A DNA stretch of 64,000 nucleotides from Paenibacillus sp. FSL A5-0031. Lineage in GTDB: Bacteria > Bacillota > Bacilli > Paenibacillales > Paenibacillaceae. The position numbers and the translations under genes were made by a program. Numbering within the stretch: the stretch's first letter is position 1; each line of letters opens with the position of its first letter. Below the pieces are notes generated by a model, which made no database searches, had not been told where the DNA came from, and saw only the letters and a list, made by a program, of their open reading frames with translations. Of this stretch, positions 1 to 8,067 are shown in pieces. Where the stretch lies: assembly GCF_001956295.1 (NCBI RefSeq), contig NZ_MRTD01000009.1, positions 124,001 to 188,000 of the forward strand, in the 5' to 3' direction.

Positions 1-417
1 CTCTCGCCAAATGTGTTCTATGTTGTAACCGATCTGATTCATCTCAATTTCTTTTCGTTTGATTATATGGAGGGACTTCACGTTAATGAGTGGTGGAACT
101 TCTTTGTATTAATCAGCGGGGTTTTCATAGCTCTATTTTTTTACATAGTAATGATCAAAGAGATTCAACTGCTTCTTATAAATACAAAGTGGAATAAACT
201 GATTTTATTAGTATTTATGCTGCTCGGCGGCCTAGGGATATATATAGGAAGATTTTTACGCTTTCATTCTATTCATTTGTTTACGGAGCCTTTGTCTTTA
301 TTGAAACAAGTGCTTGATTCACTAAACGGAAATTCATTGCTGTTCATCCTATGGATGAGTGTTTTACAATTTATCGTTTATTGGTTTTTTGTAGATTCAA
401 AAAGGAATGAAGCTTGA
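1..417 (+). CDS. DUF1361-type membrane protein, C-terminal part (5' end outside window)
   Basis: The frame is open from the first base, so the gene begins upstream of the window; a GTG at 13 is only an internal codon. The visible part starts with PNVFYVVTDLIHL, which resembles the conserved loop of DUF1361 integral membrane proteins (PNAPYxxTDxxHL). Three hydrophobic segments follow: WWNFFVLISGVFIALFF, LILLVFMLLGGLGIYIG and LFILWMSVLQFIVYWFF. The GRFLRF motif after the second also fits that family. Function is unknown for the family. The gene ends at a hairpin at 453-502 shared with the convergent neighbour. Family assignment is from motif memory. Confidence 0.7.
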   Translation, partial: LSPNVFYVVTDLIHLNFFSFDYMEGLHVNEWWNFFVLISGVFIALFFYIVMIKEIQLLLINTKWNKLILLVFMLLGGLGIYIGRFLRFHSIHLFTEPLSLLKQVLDSLNGNSLLFILWMSVLQFIVYWFFVDSKRNEA

Positions 418-452
418 TGGAGGGAACAGCCTAACTTATAGCGAAATTTAAT

Positions 453-502
453 AAAAACCTCTTGTTAATTGAGCTGATTCAGCTGCTTTAACAGGAGGTT
501 TT
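453..502. terminator. Bidirectional hairpin terminator between convergent genes
   Basis: AAAACCTC followed by TTGTTAA pairs with TTTAACAGGAGGTTTT, leaving a loop of about 18 nt. A/T tracts on both sides fit termination of the DUF1361 gene on + and the ATP-grasp gene on -. Confidence 0.7.
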
Positions 503-515
503 CCTATAGTTATAG

Positions 516-1721
516 TTACGGCTGCCGTATTACCCTCCGTTGTGAAACTTTCCTCACTATTTTTTTAAATACCATATAGCAGAATGATACGGCAGGCGCT
601 GGGTCACGTAGGCTCCAGATGGCAGGCGCTCTTTTGACAAAATGGGATTTAACGATTGGCAGGACGCTTAACTGTTTGGTTCGGACATAATCGCGCGATG
701 AAATAAGATCTTCAAACAAAAAGCAGAAAGCGATCCCTGTATCGCTTGTAATCGCATAGCTTCCAATCGGCTTGCCTACAAGCTCGTTGTAGGCGAGCAG
801 TGGGAAGTTAACGCCACATTTTTGAAGGAGAGGGTCCAGTGTAGTCGTTCTTGCATTAATCTCCAGCAAATAAAACTTGCCGGTTACCGCATCCTTCTTG
901 AATTCAATTTCGGCGAAGCCTTTATAGCCAATCGCTTCTAGAAAAGGGGCTCCGATGTGGTAAAGCTCCTCTATGTACTTTTGCTTTGTAAAGGAAGAGG
1001 CGCCAAAGTTAATTGGGAATTGCCGTAGTTTTTGACAGGTCATCCAGTGAGTTACCTTTGAACTCTGATCCAAGTAAGCATCAAATGTGTAGACATGGTC
1101 ATCGAAGCCGGGAATAATTCTTTGCACGATAACCTGAAGTTTAGCTTGCCTCGATTTCTCGATTGCAGCTCTCATTTCCTCCAAGTTATGGCATGTGAAT
1201 ATTTTGGCTCGAAAAAAGTCCACGAAAGCTGGGGAGTCCGTGGGTTTCACGATACATGGAAAGCCGATCTCAGCAACGACTCGTTCTTCAAATCGTTCCT
1301 CAGCTGGGCTGATCGATTCTGGCACTAATACACCGTGTTTTGTTGTAAGGGTATGGAGATACTCCTTGTCCATAATATTGCTCCAAAAGCCTTGTACGTT
1401 CATATTAATATGGTAGTACTTTTTGAGCTCGTTCAAATAAGAATCAACAAACTCCACATAAGGGTCGACGCTCGGAAAAAGGACAGGCTTCTTGTCCTGC
1501 TTTTTTGCGTATTCGATTAAATAGTGCAGAAGCTGTTCCTTCTGCTGTTTATAATGAGGAACAATAATTTGCTCGCTTAAGTATTTGGATTTGGCGCCAT
1601 ATGTATTTTGCTTGGAATAATCCATTGCTACTGTATAGATGCCCTTGGAGCCGAGGCCTCTTATAATGCTTAAACCAGTGTAAAAGTTTGAGCCAAGTAT
1701 GACAGCTTTATTTTCCACCAA
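516..1721 (-). CDS. ATP-grasp carboxylate-amine ligase family protein
   Basis: A 401-residue cytosolic protein with an N-terminal Rossmann-like pre-ATP-grasp region (AVILGSNFYTGLSIIRGLG), a central ATP-grasp fold (PCIVKPTDS lysine strand near residue 160; acidic FAEIEFKKD and LLEINARTTT metal-binding strands near 270-293) and a basic C-terminal tail. The EINAR signature is typical of ATP-grasp ligases that couple a carboxylate to an amine through an acyl phosphate. It resembles D-aspartate-ligase and short carbamoyl-phosphate-synthase-like proteins, but the substrate cannot be read from sequence. It is transcribed alone, convergent with the upstream gene. Start is the ATG at 1721. Confidence 0.75.
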   Translation of the reverse strand: MVENKAVILGSNFYTGLSIIRGLGSKGIYTVAMDYSKQNTYGAKSKYLSEQIIVPHYKQQKEQLLHYLIEYAKKQDKKPVLFPSVDPYVEFVDSYLNELKKYYHINMNVQGFWSNIMDKEYLHTLTTKHGVLVPESISPAEERFEERVVAEIGFPCIVKPTDSPAFVDFFRAKIFTCHNLEEMRAAIEKSRQAKLQVIVQRIIPGFDDHVYTFDAYLDQSSKVTHWMTCQKLRQFPINFGASSFTKQKYIEELYHIGAPFLEAIGYKGFAEIEFKKDAVTGKFYLLEINARTTTLDPLLQKCGVNFPLLAYNELVGKPIGSYAITSDTGIAFCFLFEDLISSRDYVRTKQLSVLPIVKSHFVKRAPAIWSLRDPAPAVSFCYMVFKKIVRKVSQRRVIRQP

Positions 1722-1925
1722 ACAACACTCGCTTCCTTAGTCATATGAAATAGTTATGTCATTCGCGTTGTTTTCAATCGCTCCTAAATATTGCTAAATA
1801 TATCATGAGGGTATTTCATTATCAAACACATTTTGATGAATATAGCCATTGCCTGTTCTACTGTATTAGAATAGTTATGTAGGGAATTATTGCAAGCATA
1901 AGTATCTTGTAAGAGGAGAATGGCC

Positions 1926-2552
1926 ATGACATGTGTTCAAGCCGTAATTACTAATCCCTTTTTCGATAAGCCTTTATGGCTTCCTAAAGCAGAAGGCCGA
2001 GAAAATGCATATTTATCAAAAAATTCAAGCGCAGAGGATGTTGTTATTTTTCTGACAGTGCTATGTGGCATGAATGATATTGATATAAATAAAGAGCCTA
2101 ATGAAGTGGTAAAAGAACTCATTAATGCAGATGAAATTGTACTGAGCGGCGGAATTGCTTTTGAGAGTCAAAGCCATGAGATACTTCCCAGTTGTTGCTG
2201 TGGATTGGAGCAATGGAAGGAGGTCCTTGACGCGGTCATAAATAAGAAAAGTGCCTGGCTAGGACATGATCCCTTTCCATCTATCGAATACATGGATCAA
2301 TCAGTAAGGATTTGGTCGAATGATTACTATGGAGTGATGAATGTAAAACCACCAACAAAACAAGAGCAGCAGCAAATGTTTTTTATTGAATATAACGATA
2401 TTGAATTGATTGAACAACTGGAGAGTGTTGAAGCTGATCTATTGGATTTCTTTAATTACGCATTGGTCAAACAATTATCGATGGTTAATGCTGAGCTATT
2501 GGACAAGCTTTTCTTGAAATATTGTGAGTGGCTTAGTCTGGAAATTAAATAA
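1926..2552 (+). CDS. Uncharacterised cytosolic protein with CCC-G-L-E-x-W motif
   Basis: A roughly 208-residue soluble protein I cannot assign to a named family. The ATG at 1926 is preferred over 1920 because GAGGAG (1913-1918) then lies at normal spacing. It is acidic, lacks membrane segments, and contains LPSCCCGLEQW near residue 90 followed by WLGHDPFP. This kind of motif occurs in small SMI1/immunity-like or cytosolic proteins of Firmicutes, but I would not claim that here. The next gene follows after 27 nt, so the two may be cotranscribed. Confidence 0.6.
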   Translation: MTCVQAVITNPFFDKPLWLPKAEGRENAYLSKNSSAEDVVIFLTVLCGMNDIDINKEPNEVVKELINADEIVLSGGIAFESQSHEILPSCCCGLEQWKEVLDAVINKKSAWLGHDPFPSIEYMDQSVRIWSNDYYGVMNVKPPTKQEQQQMFFIEYNDIELIEQLESVEADLLDFFNYALVKQLSMVNAELLDKLFLKYCEWLSLEIK

Positions 2553-2579
2553 CCACCAAATCAAATAGGGAGGAAAAAG

Positions 2580-2933
2580 ATGAGAAAATGGATAGCGTAT
2601 TTGGTAGTCGCAATTGCAGTCTGCGGGTTAATCATTGGCATTAATAAACCATTTGAAAAAGGCGATTATATTCTAGAGAAACAACTTAACAGCAATGACG
2701 CTCCAACCCTATTTGTTGTCTATAACATTTCCAAAAAAGAGGCTAAAACAAAATCGCTTTCTGATTTTTTGAATAACGAAAATCATAACGATGTGATGAT
2801 TATTCGCGTTGATGATAGAGAGCTTTATAATGACCTGAGGATCGGCGAAAGAGTAACGATCAAAACAAAGGGTTACACGATGTTGTCATCCCCACCTCAA
2901 GCGGTAGCGGATGAGATTATTAGGCATTATTGA
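2580..2933 (+). CDS. Small membrane-anchored protein, DUF3221-like
   Basis: 117 residues with one N-terminal membrane segment (residues 4-22) and an extracytoplasmic beta-rich domain. The C-terminal pattern, DVMIIRVDDRELYNDLRIGERV followed by SSPPQA, resembles DUF3221 proteins, which end with a G(E/D)xV...G...PPQA strand. AGGGAGG precedes the ATG at good distance. Its 3' end overlaps the convergent lipoprotein gene by 14 nt, so the stop codons lie inside each other's coding region and no terminator separates them. Family assignment is tentative. Confidence 0.6.
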   Translation: MRKWIAYLVVAIAVCGLIIGINKPFEKGDYILEKQLNSNDAPTLFVVYNISKKEAKTKSLSDFLNNENHNDVMIIRVDDRELYNDLRIGERVTIKTKGYTMLSSPPQAVADEIIRHY

Positions 2934-3372
2934 GCTGCTTTAACGCCGCTTCAATAGGTTTGTCTAGTCGTGTATTCTCCTTGATGTCGCTCCAATAAAC
3001 GATCAGAACGTTTCCTTCCTGATATAATCTCGGAAACGATTTGGAATTGGCATTTTCTGTTTGTTTATTGAGTTCTTCAGCCCCATTAATACGATCTTTT
3101 TCAGATTGAAAAATATAAAAATGCATAAAATCAGGTTCATTTTCTTTCTTATCTAGTGGCATTCCTACGGAATAGACCTCGGGAATAACATCGTTTAATT
3201 TCGGTGGGTAACCTGTTATCCCATAGGATATTAGCTCTAACTTCTGAGCTTCAATCGCTTTAGTTACATCTTCTAAAATAAACTTATTTTCCTTGCTGTT
3301 TGTATCTTTGGAGCATCCGCCTAAGATGATGATGCATAATAAAATGAGAAATACTGGATTTATTTTCAACAT
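2920..3372 (-). CDS. Small lipoprotein of unknown function
   Basis: From the ATG at 3372 this gives 150 residues starting with a lipoprotein signal peptide: MLKINPVF, a hydrophobic core and the lipobox LGGC near residue 20, followed by a Ser/Lys/Asn-rich tether. An earlier ATG at 3417 would put 15 non-signal residues in front and has no ribosome site. The mature part is mixed alpha/beta with a predicted surface location. No family recognised. Its 3' end overlaps the DUF3221-like gene on the other strand. Confidence 0.6.
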   Translation of the reverse strand: MLKINPVFLILLCIIILGGCSKDTNSKENKFILEDVTKAIEAQKLELISYGITGYPPKLNDVIPEVYSVGMPLDKKENEPDFMHFYIFQSEKDRINGAEELNKQTENANSKSFPRLYQEGNVLIVYWSDIKENTRLDKPIEAALKQLNNA

Positions 3373-3442
3373 AACCGATAGTACACCCCCAACATAATAA
3401 TAATGCTTTTGAGACATCTATTTGTAATCATATAGACTCTCG

Positions 3443-3940
3443 AATGATTGTTAAGGTTGCATTATATGGATGATTAGTTAAAGTCTAACGAATCGTAAAG
3501 AGCTTATTTTGCGGAAAAGTGAGGTTTGAAGATGCTAACGAATCACAGCAACGCTATTAGGTGCTTTTGTACACGAAAAGGGACCATTTGAAGGAAATAA
3601 GGTTGCTGGCGTTCGTTACAATTTTTAAAAGCGGAAATGTAGGCGGATAACGTGTGTTAGATTCGTTACAGATAATGATGATACTGTTGGTACCCATAAT
3701 GATTGTTAAGGTTGCATTATTTAGTTGTTTTACCCATTTGTAAAGTCTAACGAATCGTAAAGAGCTTATTTTGCGGAAAAGTGATGTTTGAAGATGCTAA
3801 CGAATCACAGCAACGCTATTAGGTGCTTTTGTACACGAAAAGGGACGATTTGAAGGAAATAAGGTTGCTGGTGTTCGTTACATTTTTTTAAGGTGAAAAT
3901 GTAGGCAATTAACGTTTCTCAGGTTCGTTACAGAAAATGA
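3443..3940. repeat. Tandem duplication of a non-coding element with TAACGAA boxes
   Basis: Two near-identical units, 3443-3697 and 3698 to about 3940. Each has two direct TAACGAA boxes and two inverted TTCGTTA boxes. Box starts are 3486, 3536, 3612, 3662 in unit 1 and 3748, 3798, 3874, 3924 in unit 2, so spacings are 50, 76 and 50 nt in both. The sequence next to the inner boxes shares CAGCAAC plus (C/T)TATT in inverted orientation, so each unit is a pair of inverted half-elements. No convincing ORF lies inside. A divergent third copy is at 54563-54745. Confidence 0.85.
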
Positions 3941-4062
3941 AGGTGCCTCTGGAACTGCTGGAAGTGTTGGTACTTCTGGTACTTCTGGTACTGCTGGTAT
4001 CGCTGGTACCGCTGGTACTTGCTGTCACCTTCCTGATACTCATGATACTTCTGGTGGATAGT
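3941..4062 (+). repeat. 9-nt microsatellite encoding Gly-X-Y-like triplets, no start codon
   Basis: A 9-nt repeat (GGTACTTCT and variants) runs from about 3941 to 4020 directly after the duplicated element. Read in the frame of GGT at 3942 it gives eight consecutive Gly-X-Y triplets (GAS, GTA, GSV, GTS, GTS, GTA, GIA, GTA) and stops at a TAG about 4062. Upstream the frame is closed by TGA at 3894 with no ATG between, so this is not an intact gene. It may be a remnant of a collagen-like gene or a simple slippage repeat. Confidence 0.6.
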
Positions 4063-4276
4063 TCGACGTGTTATTTTGCCTTTTCGCATGCAAGTGCAGT
4101 TAGATGTATTGCTTTGCTTGCTATACACAAATCAACGCAAATTGGCAGCTAAAAGGCTGCGCCTTTCGGATATGCTCTCCATATTTCGGAATGCTCACCG
4201 TAAGCTGTGGTCTTGTGCTATATTTTGAGAGAGTGGCAATGATAGTTCTAATCCATACATATAAGGAGGCAATCCG

Positions 4277-5905
4277 ATGATGAGCGTGCATAGCAACAAC
4301 AATGATGTAAGCGGTTTCGTAAGGGCGGAAGGTAAAAAGTTGCTTAATGGAGACGGCAAAGAAATTGTGCTGAGAGGCGTTGGGTTCGGAAGCTGGCTGC
4401 TGCCGGAAGGATATATGTGGAAATTCCCGCAAGGCGGAGACCGTCCGCGCAAAATCGAAGCGATGGTCAAGGAATTAATCGGCGAAGAGAAAGCAGCACA
4501 GTTCTGGGATAGTTATGTGGAGCGTTATGTGGATGAGATTGATGTCCGCGAAGTGGCGAAGCAGGGCTTTAATTCCGTGAGGTTTCCTATCAATGCCCGC
4601 GGAATTCTAGAACAAGGCGACGAGATCATTTTTAATGAAAAGAGGCTTGCACGAATTCATGAAGTGATTGAATGGTGCAGAAAGTATAAGCTGTATGTCA
4701 TTTTAGATTTGCACGGGGCGCCAGGCGGGCAGACGGGAGCCAACATTGACGATTCGGAAAATGATTTGCCGGAGCTGTTTACGGATCGCCGCAACCAAGA
4801 GCTGACGATCGCGATTTGGCGAATGTTCGCAGAGCGCTATAAAGACGATTGGATTATTGCTGGATATGACCTCTTTAATGAACCTCTTCCGGATTGGTTT
4901 AACCAATATAACGACCTTGTAGAGCCGCTGCACAAGGAAATTACAGCAGCGATCCGTGAAGTGGACAAGCGTCATATGATCATTATTGAAGGGGTACATT
5001 GGTCAACGGACTGGAGTGTATTCACAGAGAAATTTGATGATAATTTAATGCTGCAATTCCATAAGTATTGGAACAACCCTGATACGGAAAGTATTCAAAA
5101 GTATATAGATAAGCGCGAGGAGTGGAATGTGCCGATCTTCATGGGCGAAGGCGGTGAAAATAACGCACAGTGGTACAGCGGAGCATTCCAAATGTTCGAG
5201 GACCATCAGATTTCGTGGAATTTCTGGACGTGGAAAAAGATGAACACATCAAATTCTCCGTACTCTATTCGTATGCCGGAAGGCTGGAATCTGCTGACGG
5301 CTTATTTGGAGGGCGGCGCTAAACCGGATGAAGCAACTGCGGAAGCGATCTTAAATGAATATCTCGATAATCTTAAAGTGGACAATTGTGATGCGTTCCC
5401 AGGCATATCCCGTGCGCTGCTGCGTCACCTTCCGCTCCAGATTCCTGCTGAATTTTATGGACAAGGCGAGGGTGTCGGCTTCGGCATCGTGAACAAAAAA
5501 ACGAACAAGACGGGGCTGCGTGCAAGTGATGGCGTACCGATGAGAATGATTACGGGCAAGACCGAGATACCAAGCTATCATTCAGAGGGCGGCAAGGTTT
5601 GGGCAGAGGATAATACGCTTTGTGTAGAGCTGCATCAAGGGGTTTGGCTCGCGTATGATGCTTTGTGCGTTGAAGCAAGGTCATTTGATCTGCATGCGCG
5701 CCTGCTAGCCGCTGCGGGACAAGCGACATTATCCATTGAACTGGAAGGCCAAGAGCCGGTGAGCTGTGAGGTAAACGGTGAGGAGTGGACGGAGAGCCTG
5801 CTACTAAAGGACATCCATCTACCAGCTGGAGCAGTTCGTGTCATTATCCGTATTTTAAGCGGCAGCGTGGATTTGGATTGGATTGAATTTTCGTTTGCTA
5901 AATAG
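4277..5905 (+). CDS. Glycoside hydrolase family 5 (cellulase-like), intracellular, with C-terminal jelly-roll domain
   Basis: 542 residues without a signal peptide, so probably cytosolic. Residues 25-345 carry the GH5 TIM-barrel hallmarks: GFNSVRFPIN (about 97), LDLHGAPGGQ with the conserved His (146), DLFNEP with the acid/base Glu (202), and FMGEGGEN with the likely nucleophile Glu (291). Residues about 390-542 look like an all-beta carbohydrate-binding jelly roll ending in DLDWIEFSF. GGAGG at 4265-4269 sets the ATG at 4277. It lies upstream of a sugar importer but is closed by its own terminator. Likely role: hydrolysis of imported beta-linked oligosaccharides; exact substrate unknown. Confidence 0.85.
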   Translation: MMSVHSNNNDVSGFVRAEGKKLLNGDGKEIVLRGVGFGSWLLPEGYMWKFPQGGDRPRKIEAMVKELIGEEKAAQFWDSYVERYVDEIDVREVAKQGFNSVRFPINARGILEQGDEIIFNEKRLARIHEVIEWCRKYKLYVILDLHGAPGGQTGANIDDSENDLPELFTDRRNQELTIAIWRMFAERYKDDWIIAGYDLFNEPLPDWFNQYNDLVEPLHKEITAAIREVDKRHMIIIEGVHWSTDWSVFTEKFDDNLMLQFHKYWNNPDTESIQKYIDKREEWNVPIFMGEGGENNAQWYSGAFQMFEDHQISWNFWTWKKMNTSNSPYSIRMPEGWNLLTAYLEGGAKPDEATAEAILNEYLDNLKVDNCDAFPGISRALLRHLPLQIPAEFYGQGEGVGFGIVNKKTNKTGLRASDGVPMRMITGKTEIPSYHSEGGKVWAEDNTLCVELHQGVWLAYDALCVEARSFDLHARLLAAAGQATLSIELEGQEPVSCEVNGEEWTESLLLKDIHLPAGAVRVIIRILSGSVDLDWIEFSFAK

Positions 5906-5916
5906 AATGAAAAACC

Positions 5917-5959
5917 AAAATGTGATGCGAGGCAGGTTCTGCCAGCATCACATTTTTTT
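5917..5959 (+). terminator. Intrinsic terminator after the GH5 gene
   Basis: AAATGTGATGC pairs with GCATCACATTT across a 15-nt loop and is followed by a T7 tract. Confidence 0.8.
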
Positions 5960-6113
5960 GTGCGCAAAAAACGGTAGATGCACCCAAAACCGAAAAATGG
6001 TCACCTGAATACGAAATCTAAAGCCTTACGAGACAAGGACTAACAATCTACAATTAAAGTATAAGAGATGCAAAGGCTTACATCAGATTTTCAACAGCAT
6101 GGGGGTTATTATT

Positions 6114-7082
6114 TTGAAAACACAGCTAGGTTCAGCGCCTGCTTCCTTGCCTGCTGCGGACGCAAAGGCAGCAAGAAGCAAATGGTTCAAAAAGTTGTAC
6201 AGCCAACGGCACATTCAAATTATGGCGTTACTAGGCGTGCTATGGATGATTATATTCAACTACGTTCCTATGTATGGCGTTATTATCGCCTTTAAAGAAT
6301 TCAACATTGTTAAATCCATAAGCGAGGCGCCTTGGGTTGGCTTTATGCACTTTAAGGATTTTTTCCAGGATGAGAGCTTCGTTGATGTCATGAAAAATAC
6401 ACTCGGCATTAGTCTTATCAAACTTGCGATCGGATTTCCGCTACCTATTATTTTTGCATTATTTCTAAACGAGGTTCGTTCGGTCGGCTTCAAAAAAGCG
6501 ATTCAGACCATTTCGTATTTGCCTCACTTTTTGTCATGGGTTATTCTCGGCGGTATTCTTGCTACTTGGCTTTCGGATGTTGGGATTATTAACAACGTTC
6601 TTCTTGCTCTTAATTTCATCGATGAGCCGATTTCCTATTTGGCAGAGCCTAGCTACTTCTGGAGCATCATCATTACATCAGATATATGGAAAGAGCTTGG
6701 CTGGTCCGCCATTATCTATCTTGCGGCTATTGCCAGCGTATCGCCGGAGCTGTATGAAGCAGCAACGATTGATGGCGCAGGGCGTTTTCAAAAAATGTGG
6801 TACGTTACTTTGCCTAGCATTAAGGCGACGATCTCCATCCTGTTCATTCTTGCAGTGAGCGGCGTGCTTAACTCGAACTTCGATCAGATTCTAGTGCTGC
6901 GCAACTCATTGAACGAGAGCGCGAGCAACGTTATCGATATTTATGTTTATCAGACGGGTATGCAGCAAGGACGTTATTCTTACTCCACTGCTGTTGGATT
7001 GTTTAAGTCTTTAATCGCATTAATTCTATTGCTTATTGCAAACCGAGTAACGAAAAAAATGAACGATACTTCACTGTTCTAG
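6114..7082 (+). CDS. Sugar ABC transporter permease, LplB/YteP family
   Basis: About 322 residues, six predicted membrane segments, of the first permease type found in Paenibacillus oligosaccharide importers. The binding-protein-dependent transport loop ELYEAATIDGAGRFQKM (about residue 215) is the EAA motif that contacts the ATPase. TTG at 6114 is chosen because GGGGG (6101-6105) sits 8 nt ahead; an ATG at 6099 in the same frame has no ribosome site. It is followed 18 nt later by the second permease and then the binding protein. No ATPase gene is present, so a shared MsmX-type ATPase elsewhere is likely. Confidence 0.9.
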   Translation: MKTQLGSAPASLPAADAKAARSKWFKKLYSQRHIQIMALLGVLWMIIFNYVPMYGVIIAFKEFNIVKSISEAPWVGFMHFKDFFQDESFVDVMKNTLGISLIKLAIGFPLPIIFALFLNEVRSVGFKKAIQTISYLPHFLSWVILGGILATWLSDVGIINNVLLALNFIDEPISYLAEPSYFWSIIITSDIWKELGWSAIIYLAAIASVSPELYEAATIDGAGRFQKMWYVTLPSIKATISILFILAVSGVLNSNFDQILVLRNSLNESASNVIDIYVYQTGMQQGRYSYSTAVGLFKSLIALILLLIANRVTKKMNDTSLF

Positions 7083-7100
7083 AAACGGAGGCGACTAACC

Positions 7101-7988
7101 GTGTTTAATATTAAACGTAAAACAAAAGGAGAAGCATTTTTCGATATCTTCAACAATTTCGGAATGCTGCTCATTTGCTTCGCGACCCTATATCCGATTT
7201 GGTATGTGCTGGTCAATGCCTTTAATGAAGGGCAGGACGGCATGCGCGGCGGGATCTACTGGTGGCCGCGGGTTTTCAGCATCGAGAGCTTCGACGCGGT
7301 ATTCCAAAGCAGCGGCATCATGACTGCGATGGGAATTACCGTAGCCAAAACACTGCTTGGCACGGTGCTTCACGTGTTTTTTACGGCGATGGTTGCTTAT
7401 GCATTCTCACGCAAAGGCCTCATCGGCGGCAAAATATATATTCTCTTCGGAACGGTTACTTTGTTCTTCGGCGGCGGTCTAATTCCGACCTACCTGCTTA
7501 TGAGAGATCTGCATTTGCTGGATAACTTCATGGTCTATATCATTCCTGCCATGTTCAGCTTCTTCGATCTTATTATCTTCATGACCTTCTTCCGGGATAT
7601 TCCGGATGGCCTTGAGGAAGCTGCCAAAATTGACGGAGCAAATGACTGGTCGATCTTTGTGCGAGTGATTTTGCCAGTATCGATGCCGGTTATTGCTACA
7701 ATCGCTTTGTTCCACGGGGTATACCAATGGAATGATTATTTTGCCGGCGTTATCTACATGAACAACATGGACATGCAGCCGATCCAAACTTATTTGTACC
7801 GTATTGTTGCTCAGTCCAGTTCTAGCCAAATGTTGGCCGCTATCCCTGGAGGAATAGGGAAATCCGTTACTACACAATCCATCAAGCTGGCTACGATGGT
7901 TGTCACGACCCTTCCAATCGTTATCGCTTATCCGTTCCTGCAGAAGTATTTCGTAAAAGGAATGATGATCGGTTCGATTAAAGGTTAA
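7101..7988 (+). CDS. Sugar ABC transporter permease, YtcP family
   Basis: 295 residues with six membrane segments and the EAA loop LEEAAKIDGANDWSIF near residue 190. It is the usual partner of the LplB-type permease encoded 18 nt upstream and forms the heterodimeric channel. The GTG start at 7101 has GGAGG 10 nt upstream. The end LQKYFVKGMMIGSIKG is the typical C-terminus of this family. The binding-protein gene follows after 79 nt. Confidence 0.9.
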   Translation: MFNIKRKTKGEAFFDIFNNFGMLLICFATLYPIWYVLVNAFNEGQDGMRGGIYWWPRVFSIESFDAVFQSSGIMTAMGITVAKTLLGTVLHVFFTAMVAYAFSRKGLIGGKIYILFGTVTLFFGGGLIPTYLLMRDLHLLDNFMVYIIPAMFSFFDLIIFMTFFRDIPDGLEEAAKIDGANDWSIFVRVILPVSMPVIATIALFHGVYQWNDYFAGVIYMNNMDMQPIQTYLYRIVAQSSSSQMLAAIPGGIGKSVTTQSIKLATMVVTTLPIVIAYPFLQKYFVKGMMIGSIKG

Positions 7989-8067
7989 CTTATGGCAGTA
8001 CCTTCCGCCCTTTATAGCGCAGAGGATTGCATATATAATCATTCATACAGAGAAGGGGAAGACAAAC

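Noticed and set aside
3937..4152. 71-codon Leu/Val-rich frame and the opposing Tyr-Gln-rich frame over the microsatellite
   Set aside because: Both are products of the 9-nt repeat; no ribosome site, and composition is purely repeat-driven.
7479..8042. 187-codon minus-strand frame opposite the YtcP-type permease gene
   Set aside because: Antisense shadow of a gene with clear family motifs; no start signal.
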